Source of the DNA: a virus | Length of the DNA stretch: 41,575 bases | Strand: one strand, 5' to 3' | Virus record (IMG/VR): IMGVR_UViG_3300046478_000024 | Location: 1-41,575 of that record | In this document: piece after piece, positions 1-5,340 of the stretch | Layout: each line of letters opens with the position of its first letter | How positions within the stretch are numbered: position 1 is the stretch's first letter | Made by a program: the position numbers and the translations under genes | The notes under the pieces: generated by a model | Told to the model about the DNA's origin: nothing | The model's input: only the letters and a program-made list of their open reading frames with translations | The model's database searches: none

Positions 1-354
1 ACCGACAAGGCGCTTAGGGAGGATGCTCGCGTTCACACCGATATGAACGCCGTCCCCGATCTCGCAGAGGCCGCAGACGACAGCGCCGGGGGCAATCTCC
101 ACGTCCTCGCCTATCAGAGCGTCGTGCCCAACATGGACGTGTTTAAGGAGCCACGCACGAGCACCCACACGGGTCGGCCGCTCATAGCCCGCGTCCACCG
201 TGACATACCCCTCAATACGCGCGGTCGGGTCGATCACGGGCGCGAAGATCGGACTGTCCGGCGTCCACTCCCTGCCCTCGGGAGGGTCGCCGATGATGGC
301 CGTTGGGTGGATGCCGCCTCCGTAGGAGATGAACACGCCGCCCAGCCTACTCAT
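1..354 (-). CDS. hexapeptide-repeat acyltransferase, partial (3' end cut by window)
   Basis: The reading frame starts at 354 and runs off the left edge, giving about 118 residues. It shows the imperfect hexapeptide pattern of left-handed beta-helix acyltransferases: runs such as VIDPTARIEGYVTVDAG, VGHDALIGEDVEIAPG and CEIGDGVHIGVNASI, with a small hydrophobic residue every sixth position. Enzymes of this fold transfer acetyl or similar groups to sugars. The start ATG overlaps the end of the upstream dehydratase gene by 8 nt, so the two are translationally coupled. With the neighbouring dehydratase and glycosyltransferases it probably decorates a sugar or glycan. The acceptor cannot be read from the sequence, and the active-site part may lie outside the window. 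Confidence 0.8.
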   Translation of the reverse strand, partial: MSRLGGVFISYGGGIHPTAIIGDPPEGREWTPDSPIFAPVIDPTARIEGYVTVDAGYERPTRVGARAWLLKHVHVGHDALIGEDVEIAPGAVVCGLCEIGDGVHIGVNASILPKRLVG

Positions 355-1081
355 CGTGGCGATTGTGGATGGCCTCGATCCCGCTGTCGAGCGGCATCAG
401 CGACTCGCCGCCACCATACCGGGGCTCCCTCAAACGGTCCCCACGCCTTGGCGGGATGATCTTCACGTTGTCGCGGCCGACGAGCCGGGCGGCCTCGTCG
501 ATCATGAACATAGCCTCCCCAGGATCACGGGTGTACCGGCCCGGAGGAAGCTCAGCGACCCTCAGCAGCAACGCGACTGCCTGCCGCATCGTGAGGAAGT
601 AGCGGTAGCAGGACGTGACCGGCAGCGGGGGTTTCATGCCGGCCCATATCTCGAACACGTTCCCGGACGCTTCCCTGACGTTGTAGAACCGGGCGACACT
701 CTGCCCCGCGTTCAACGCCAGGCGCTCCGCTATGAGCTTCGTCGCGCCATACACCGTCTCGGGGTTGCACGCCTTGCACGTCGAGGTCAACACGACCCTG
801 CAGCCTGCTGGGGCGGCCTGTAGGACGTTCCTGGTGCCCTCCACGTTGATGCGGGTCGCTTCCCACGGCTCTACCTCGCCTTCGGGGGCATGCTTCGCGC
901 CAGCACAGTGAAAGATCACGTCGGGCCGGACACTTCCCACCAGGGTCCAGAGGGTTTGCAGGTCGAGAATGTCTACGCCCGTCACGATGTCAAAGCCGAC
1001 AACGGTGTCACCGCGCGCCTCCAAGACCGGGGCGAGGGCTTTGCCGACGCTGCCCTCACTACCGGTGATGAGGACTCTCAT
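347..1081 (-). CDS. NAD-dependent epimerase/dehydratase, FlaA1/CapD-like short-chain dehydrogenase
   Basis: The 244-residue protein begins with a Rossmann nucleotide-binding motif, ITGSEGSVG at residues 5-13. It continues with patterns typical of UDP-GlcNAc 4,6-dehydratase/epimerase relatives: KHAPEGEVEPWEATRINVEG, an STCKACNPE segment and YGATK with the catalytic Tyr and Lys. Members oxidise and remodel nucleotide-activated sugars. It is shorter than full FlaA1-type enzymes (about 330 residues), so substrate and exact reaction are open. Its ATG overlaps the stop of the upstream glycosyltransferase-like gene (ATGA) and its stop overlaps the next gene. This places it in a glycan-modification operon carried by the phage. 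Confidence 0.85.
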   Translation of the reverse strand: MRVLITGSEGSVGKALAPVLEARGDTVVGFDIVTGVDILDLQTLWTLVGSVRPDVIFHCAGAKHAPEGEVEPWEATRINVEGTRNVLQAAPAGCRVVLTSTCKACNPETVYGATKLIAERLALNAGQSVARFYNVREASGNVFEIWAGMKPPLPVTSCYRYFLTMRQAVALLLRVAELPPGRYTRDPGEAMFMIDEAARLVGRDNVKIIPPRRGDRLREPRYGGGESLMPLDSGIEAIHNRHDE

Positions 1082-1704
1082 GCGGCCACTTGCGCGAACA
1101 CGCCGTCACCGGGCCACCCCGGGGCTAGGTCATGGACGCGGGGATTGCCCAAGCCGATCCACCGCTCGCTCCCCCAGCGATCCTCACCAGGCACAGGCGG
1201 CAGCGTGTTCAGATAGGCGCAGGTCGCGAGCCAGTAGTTCCCGCCGAAGAACGGGGTCGGACCCATCGTGGACTCTCCGAACACGTCCGGGTGCAGCCAG
1301 TGGCAGCCCACCGCGTCGTAGCCTTCTTCGAGGATGCTGCGACAGTTCTCCCAGCCTTCCACGACGTGGTGAGCCATCGAGCGACGCCAGCGGTCGTTGA
1401 AGTCCGTCGGCTGGGATGCGCCCTTTGTGTGGGCGTAAAGCACGGCCGTTTCCGGGTGGGTCAAGGCCCAGATCCGTACAAGTTCCATCGTGCCCTGCTC
1501 ACTCTCGGGAGGCACGGGGATCGGCGTCGTGGAGAGCCCTGCGTCTCGGAGGATGCCATCCAGCTGGAGCCGCTTCTGCGCATCACCGGCCGCGCCAACG
1601 ATCACCGGCCCGTCAAAGGTGATCAGGGCTTCTAGATGCTCGGCCACGATCGTGGGCCACGCCTCGTTCTCCAGGTATGCATGGTAGAAGTGGATGGCCT
1701 GCAT
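1078..1704 (-). CDS. glycosyltransferase-like protein (paralogue of the gene at 2913-3494)
   Basis: The start chosen at 1704 has a strong AGGAGG ribosome site at 1712-1717. An upstream in-frame extension would run through the repeat array and is rejected. The 208-residue product shares blocks with the protein at 2913-3494: YAHTKGAS / YCHTKAAS, RRSMAHHVV / RRSMTEHVV, VGCHWLH / AGAHWID, FFGGNYWLATCAYLNTLPP / HFSGNFWLASAAYLRTLPP, then a Trp-rich tail. This pattern occurs in phage and bacterial proteins annotated as glycosyltransferase-family or capsular polysaccharide synthesis proteins. The catalytic mechanism is not evident from the sequence. Its neighbours (dehydratase, acyltransferase, GT4) support a role in glycan building. 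Its ribosome-binding site overlaps the outermost repeat of the TIGR-like array. Confidence 0.75.
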   Translation of the reverse strand: MQAIHFYHAYLENEAWPTIVAEHLEALITFDGPVIVGAAGDAQKRLQLDGILRDAGLSTTPIPVPPESEQGTMELVRIWALTHPETAVLYAHTKGASQPTDFNDRWRRSMAHHVVEGWENCRSILEEGYDAVGCHWLHPDVFGESTMGPTPFFGGNYWLATCAYLNTLPPVPGEDRWGSERWIGLGNPRVHDLAPGWPGDGVFAQVAA

Positions 1705-1712
1705 ATCATCGC

Positions 1713-1830
1713 CTCCTCGCTCGGTCCTTACGGTGCTCTCGGTCGACTCGGCTCGCTCCTGCAAGACGGTGCTCTCTCCGCTGGCGGCTCGCTCAATTGC
1801 CCCGGTGCTCTCATTGGATGCGGCTCTGGT
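1713..1830 (+). repeat. TIGR-like interspaced repeat array 1 (three 36-bp units, six 8-bp spacers)
   Basis: Two different 10-bp repeats alternate with exact spacing. Repeat A, CGGTGCTCTC, is perfect at 1731-1740, 1767-1776 and 1803-1812. Repeat B, CGGCTCGCTC, is perfect at 1749-1758 and 1785-1794, with degenerate copies at both ends (1713-1722, 8 of 10; 1821-1830, first half only). Each repeat type recurs every 36 bp. The spacers between them are all 8 bp and all different: ggtcctta, ggtcgact, ctgcaaga, tccgctgg, aattgccc, attggatg. The array lies immediately 5' of the Nop/IS110-type gene at 1903 and reads on the same strand. Alternating 'edge' and 'loop' repeats with two short spacers per 36-nt unit is the layout of TIGR arrays. 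That assignment rests on family knowledge and was not tested by search. Confidence 0.85.
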
Positions 1831-1847
1831 ACCGTACACGAAAAGCA

Positions 1848-1874
1848 CCCCCGCGCTGAGCTAACAGCCGGGGG
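1848..1874 (+). terminator. hairpin between array 1 and the Tas-like gene
   Basis: CCCCCG at 1848-1853 pairs with CGGGGG at 1869-1874, and inside it GCTG at 1855-1858 pairs with CAGC at 1865-1868. This gives about 10 bp with a one-base bulge and a 6-nt loop. No run of T follows on either side, so it is not a classical intrinsic terminator. It could end or stabilise the array transcript, or control the gene that starts at 1903. Confidence 0.45.
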
Positions 1875-1902
1875 CAGGCCACACCTAAACAGGAGGCGTG
1901 AC

Positions 1903-2730
1903 ATGCAGGAGACTACCGCAGCATCCCTTACCAGCGACGCGGCCATATCGCTCCCACGCGACTTGAAGGAAGCCGCCGCCACACTCGGCCGTGACGAGGC
2001 ACGATTTCTGGTGGACCTCTACTACCAGATGCAAGACAACCGCATCCGTGCCGCAGCCCAGGAGCGCCAGCTTCGCAAGACCGAGGAGCCGCACGCGACG
2101 CTCGCATGGTTCACCGGGCAGGCGGAGACTCTTGAGAACCAAGTCAAGCGGGCTCTCGACTCCTACTCCAGCGGGCAGCCGCTCGGCGAGTGGGCCAAGA
2201 GCATCTACGGCATTGGCCCTGTGATCGCCGCTGGGCTACTCGCCCACATCGACATCGAGAAGGCCCCGACCGTAGGGCACATTTGGGCGTTCGCGGGACT
2301 CGACCCGACACGCAAGTGGGAGAAAGGCGCTAAGCGTCCGCACAACGCCGCCTTGAAGCGCCTCTGCTGGATCGCAGGCGAGTCCTTCAAGCGGTTCTCC
2401 GCACACGAGGATTGCGTCTACGGGCACGCATACCGCGACCGCAAGGCGTACGAGCTGGAGCGTGACGAGCGCGGCGGGAATGCCGAGTGGGCCGCCAAGT
2501 CCCTCGCAGAGCGGAAGATCCAAGACAAGGCCCTCCGCGAGACATACGAGTCCGGCCACCTGCCAGCAGGCCGGCTCGATCTACGCGCTACCCGCTGGGC
2601 CGTCAAGCTCTTTTTGGCCCACTATCACCACGTCGGCTACGTCCTCGTGATGGGAAAGGAGGCGCCCAAGCCCTATGTCATCGAGCATCTAGGGCACACG
2701 GATTACGTCGCCCCGCCGAACTTCCCTTGA
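1903..2730 (+). CDS. Tas-like protein: Nop/IS110 Transposase_20-type RNA-guided protein without nuclease domain
   Basis: The ATG at 1903 has an AGGAGG site at 1891-1896, and the product has 275 residues. Residues 1-95 are helical and charged. Residues 98-165 carry the helix-hairpin-helix-like core of the Transposase_20 family: AKSIYGIGPVIAAGLLAHID, then VGHIWAFAGLDP, KRPHNAALKRLCWIAGESF. A basic Arg/Lys-rich C-terminal part follows (YRDRKAYELER, GRLDLRATRW, LFLAHYHHVGY). The N-terminal DEDD RuvC-like domain of true IS110 transposases is absent, and no HNH or RuvC motif is visible. In TIGR-Tas systems, proteins with this Nop-related domain bind short dual-guide RNAs made from neighbouring arrays. 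Two such arrays flank this gene. The best reading is a stand-alone TasA-like guide-RNA-binding protein. An automated call would be 'transposase'. It is the only plus-strand gene in the left 27 kb. Confidence 0.8.
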   Translation: MQETTAASLTSDAAISLPRDLKEAAATLGRDEARFLVDLYYQMQDNRIRAAAQERQLRKTEEPHATLAWFTGQAETLENQVKRALDSYSSGQPLGEWAKSIYGIGPVIAAGLLAHIDIEKAPTVGHIWAFAGLDPTRKWEKGAKRPHNAALKRLCWIAGESFKRFSAHEDCVYGHAYRDRKAYELERDERGGNAEWAAKSLAERKIQDKALRETYESGHLPAGRLDLRATRWAVKLFLAHYHHVGYVLVMGKEAPKPYVIEHLGHTDYVAPPNFP

Positions 2731-2914
2731 GCCGCTGTAGGTGAGAGCACCGAAGATCGGGAGCGAGCCGAAGACGTTGAGAGCACCGGCGGCTATGAGC
2801 GAGCCGTTTCGCGAGAGAGTCCCGATAGCGCAGAGCAAGCCGCGTTTGAGGAGAGCACCGTGTCTAGTGAGTGAGCCGAACTTCTGGAGAGCACCGATGC
2901 CATCGAGCGCACCT
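2725..2914 (-). repeat. TIGR-like interspaced repeat array 2 (five 36-bp units, inverted relative to array 1)
   Basis: This carries the same two repeats as array 1, reverse-complemented. GAGAGCACCG lies at 2743, 2779, 2851 and 2887, with a diverged copy GAGAGTCCCG at 2815. GAGCGAGCCG lies at 2761 and 2797, with one-base variants at 2833 and 2869. Degenerate end copies lie at 2725-2734 (GAGCCG half, overlapping the stop codon of the Tas-like gene) and 2905-2914 (7 of 10, touching the stop of the glycosyltransferase-like gene). Each type recurs every 36 bp. There are ten different 8-bp spacers, none shared with array 1. As in array 1, the outermost repeats are both of the B type, so units run B-A-B. 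The array fills the whole space between two genes. Confidence 0.85.
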
Positions 2915-3494
2915 ACCGAAAGAGGCCCATAGGGTTGCCCCGCCGCATGTTGAAGGTGGAGGGCTCGTTCTGCCCAACCCAAAACTCAGCCGCCATTCGG
3001 TCGTCCGTACCGCACGGCGGGAGTGTACGCAGATAGGCGGCAGAGGCCAGCCAGAAATTGCCAGAAAAGTGCGGCGGGGTGCCGTCGTCTATCCAATGAG
3101 CGCCAGCCAGGTCCGCCCCCGCTTCGATCCCTCGCAGCGCGTCGGCCCACCGGGAGACGACGTGCTCGGTCATGGACCGGCGCCACTCGATCTTCCACGG
3201 CGCAGGGTCGGACGCCGCCTTGGTGTGGCAGTAGAGGATGGCCTGGTCGTGCTCCTGGGCGTAGGCGTGCAGCGGGGCGAGCGTCACCTGCTCAAAGCCC
3301 GAATCGGCTTCCGCGGCTACCTGGACATCCCCGAGAGCGTTCAAGGCTCTTAGGCGGCTCTCCTGTGGCCCTACGAGGCCAACGTGGATGGGTCCGGGGA
3401 ACTCGCTGGCGCGCAGGGCGGCTAGCAGCTCGCTGACGGGCTCCTCCCACGCACCGGCACTCCAGACATGGAGGAAGCAGGTAGGGGGAGTCAT
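2913..3494 (-). CDS. glycosyltransferase-like protein (paralogue of the gene at 1078-1704)
   Basis: The start at 3494 makes a 4-nt ATGA overlap with the upstream GT4 gene, so the longer upstream frame is not used. The product has 193 residues. It shares with its paralogue the blocks ILYCHTKAASDPAPWKIEWR, RRSMTEHVVSRWADAL, AGAHWIDDGTPPHFSGNFWL, LRTLPPCGTDDRMAAEFWVG. An N-terminal FLHVWSAGAWEE and HVGLVGPQESR suggest a Rossmann-like or GT-A-like start. The function is presumed transfer or assembly of sugars with the adjacent GT4 enzyme. The stop codon abuts the outermost repeat of array 2, so the glycan operon is split here by the Tas-like island. Confidence 0.75.
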   Translation of the reverse strand: MTPPTCFLHVWSAGAWEEPVSELLAALRASEFPGPIHVGLVGPQESRLRALNALGDVQVAAEADSGFEQVTLAPLHAYAQEHDQAILYCHTKAASDPAPWKIEWRRSMTEHVVSRWADALRGIEAGADLAGAHWIDDGTPPHFSGNFWLASAAYLRTLPPCGTDDRMAAEFWVGQNEPSTFNMRRGNPMGLFR

Positions 3495-4540
3495 GCGGCC
3501 TTCCGAGCGCCACGCCGGTTGGCGAGTGCCTGGCTCCACGCCTCCTGCCATCTCCACCCGTTGTCCTCGTAGAGATGGCTCGCTCGGATAGTCTCGCGCC
3601 CCTGCTCCGCCATCTCCCACCGCAAGCTCTCATCCTGGATGAGCTGTCGCACCGCTGAACGCCAGTTACGGGCACGGTCAGCAGCGAACAGGGCGCCCCC
3701 GACTGCCGCATACTCAGTGCGCGGGGAAACGACCATCGGCACGCCCCGAGCTAGGCCCTCCAGCAACTTCAAGGATGACTTACTGGAGTTGAATGCTGTG
3801 TCGGCCAGCGGGGCTATACCGACCGTCAGCCGACCTAGCGCCATGTGGTAATCCTCGACACTCTCGATCCACGGCAGCTCGTCCGGCTCAACAGCAAGCC
3901 TCAACCGCTCACGCACCCCCTCGGCGGACCCGATGACCTCGAACCGCCAGTCGTTCTGCAACGCTTCGCCTACACCGCCACGAGCGACCTCCAGATCCCC
4001 CGGATGGGTAGCGACACGCCCCGCCCAACCAACCGTGTGCCCATCGCTGAGACACGGCATGTCGAGCATCGCAGCAGGCACACAGTTTCGTAGGACGGCG
4101 ACGCGGCCGTGTGCCCCATAGCGCTCCGCGAGAGCAGGCGTAGAAACCGTCACAAGGTCCGCGAGCTGGCAGCAGCGCGACGTGAAACGATGATGAATCT
4201 CCGGGTGAACATGCCCCGCATGCAACGCAGCAGACGAGTTCTCCGGGTGGACCGCACGCAGATCATCGTCAAGGTCCACGACGACCGCGACGCCCTGCGC
4301 TTGAAACTGTTCGATGAACATCACCTGATCGCTATGCGCCGGCCGCTGAAAGACTACGACGTCGGCGTCCACGGGCTCCACTACACGCCGAAATGGCTCC
4401 CTCGGGTTCCGCCGCGAATAGCGCGCCATGAGCTGCGCCACAGGCTTGCACTCCCCCTCAACACCGGACACCCGTAGCGGCTGCTGACAGCGCACATACC
4501 CGCAGCCACTCAGGTCCGTCGGCAACAACAGGACTCTCAT
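3491..4540 (-). CDS. GT4-family glycosyltransferase
   Basis: The start at 4540 is chosen because it overlaps the upstream stop as ATGA; another ATG at 4555 is possible. The 349-residue protein has a GT-B layout. The N-terminal domain contains VVVDLDDDLRAVHP near residues 87-99 and ADLVTVSTPALAERYG near 127-142, followed by RNCVP. The C-terminal nucleotide-sugar domain begins at VGWAGRVATHPGDLE near 170. It has GIAPLADTAFNSSKSSLK and LLEGLARGVPMVVS, the usual E-x7-E-like region of family 4 enzymes. It would transfer a sugar from a nucleotide donor. Acceptor and sugar are unknown; phage virion glycoproteins or host surface polymers are both plausible. Confidence 0.88.
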   Translation of the reverse strand: MRVLLLPTDLSGCGYVRCQQPLRVSGVEGECKPVAQLMARYSRRNPREPFRRVVEPVDADVVVFQRPAHSDQVMFIEQFQAQGVAVVVDLDDDLRAVHPENSSAALHAGHVHPEIHHRFTSRCCQLADLVTVSTPALAERYGAHGRVAVLRNCVPAAMLDMPCLSDGHTVGWAGRVATHPGDLEVARGGVGEALQNDWRFEVIGSAEGVRERLRLAVEPDELPWIESVEDYHMALGRLTVGIAPLADTAFNSSKSSLKLLEGLARGVPMVVSPRTEYAAVGGALFAADRARNWRSAVRQLIQDESLRWEMAEQGRETIRASHLYEDNGWRWQEAWSQALANRRGARKAA

Positions 4541-4995
4541 CCCCAGCCGCCCCATCCCCAGCCGCGCCCGCGCCGGTTCTGAAACTGGCGTAGCCGGAAC
4601 ATCGAGCCTTCCCGATCCGGGTTCGATGCCTGCGCCCGCTTTTCCGAACGGCTAATCCCACCCGCGAACGGGGCGTGAAGTTCCTGGGCACGCAACCGCA
4701 GCTCCTTCGCACGTTCCGAATATTGCTCTGCACGCTTAGTCGAACCGATCTTCAACGTCCCCGACTGCCGGTCCGCCAACGCCGCGAACCTGCGTGCGAG
4801 CGCTTCCATGCAGTGCGCGGCCGCTTCCAGCACTTCGCTCTGGCTGGAGTTCTCTGGGCTGTTGACACCTTCGATCGTCAGGGCATAAACGATCTCTTCG
4901 TCCTGGAGTAGTTGCGCGGCTTCGTTGGTGTCTTGAATCTCGAAACGCACCGCGTTGAGAGTGGAGGACCCCGGATCGCTGTTATATGACCACAT
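4537..4995 (-). CDS. conserved phage structural-type protein
   Basis: The 152-residue product opens MWSYNSDPGSSTLNAVRFEI, followed by DTNEAAQLLQDEEIVYAL and an Ala-rich helical stretch (AAAHCMEALARRFAALADRQ, then TKRAEQYSERAKELR). It ends in an Arg/Gly/Trp tail, RRGRGWGWGGWG. Proteins with this opening and helical middle are commonly found next to tail-fibre genes in phages and are usually annotated as virion structural or hypothetical. The exact role is unknown. It is coupled to the GT4 gene downstream by ATGA. Confidence 0.75.
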   Translation of the reverse strand: MWSYNSDPGSSTLNAVRFEIQDTNEAAQLLQDEEIVYALTIEGVNSPENSSQSEVLEAAAHCMEALARRFAALADRQSGTLKIGSTKRAEQYSERAKELRLRAQELHAPFAGGISRSEKRAQASNPDREGSMFRLRQFQNRRGRGWGWGGWG

Positions 4996-5022
4996 AGCTT
5001 TGGACCCCCTCCTGGCGAACCG

Positions 5023-5340
5023 TCATTCCGAGGGCACCGGGATCGGCGATACGGACGCGAGGACGGGCAGCGCCTTGACGTACGGTGACGGGCTGACCGC
5101 CACGGCGAGCCACTGGCCCGCTTCGTCGAACGCCGCGAAGACGACCGCTTCGTACGTGTTCCCTTCGGTTTTCGGAAGGGTCACCGGACCGATGGGTTCC
5201 CTGGTGGGGCTCGTCAGTCGGGCAGCCGGAGGGTAGATCGTGGCTGTCAGCTCGGCGGGTTCTACCGGGGCGCCGGTCTTGCTGTTCGTCGCCTTGACTT
5301 CTATCTCCCACGGATCGCCGACATAAAGGGTCTGGTTCAT
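5023..5340 (-). CDS. small Ig-like beta-sandwich phage protein
   Basis: The 105 residues alternate hydrophobic beta strands (YVGDPWEIEVKATN, PAELTATIYPP, NTYEAVVFAAFDEAGQWLAV) in a pattern like small immunoglobulin or fibronectin-type domains used on phage virions. The ATG overlaps the stop of the large repeat protein upstream. Probably a minor virion or fibre-associated protein; no specific family was recognised. Confidence 0.7.
   Translation of the reverse strand: MNQTLYVGDPWEIEVKATNSKTGAPVEPAELTATIYPPAARLTSPTREPIGPVTLPKTEGNTYEAVVFAAFDEAGQWLAVAVSPSPYVKALPVLASVSPIPVPSE

Noticed and set aside
1636-1902. N-terminal extension of the Tas-like gene through array 1
   Set aside because: The extension passes through the repeat array and a hairpin. 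The ATG at 1903 has an AGGAGG site, and family proteins begin there.
1903-2730. IS110-family insertion sequence
   Set aside because: The catalytic DEDD domain is missing and no element ends or target duplication are visible.
1713-2914. CRISPR array
   Set aside because: Repeats are only 10 bp and of two kinds, spacers are 8 bp, and there are no cas genes. The period and alternation fit TIGR arrays instead.
2689-2982. Minus-strand reading frame with GALxxxGSLxxx repeats
   Set aside because: It is the translated image of array 2 and crosses the ends of two real genes.
4610-4640. tRNA T-loop-like GGGTTCGATGC
   Set aside because: It lies inside a credible coding region and no cloverleaf can be folded around it.
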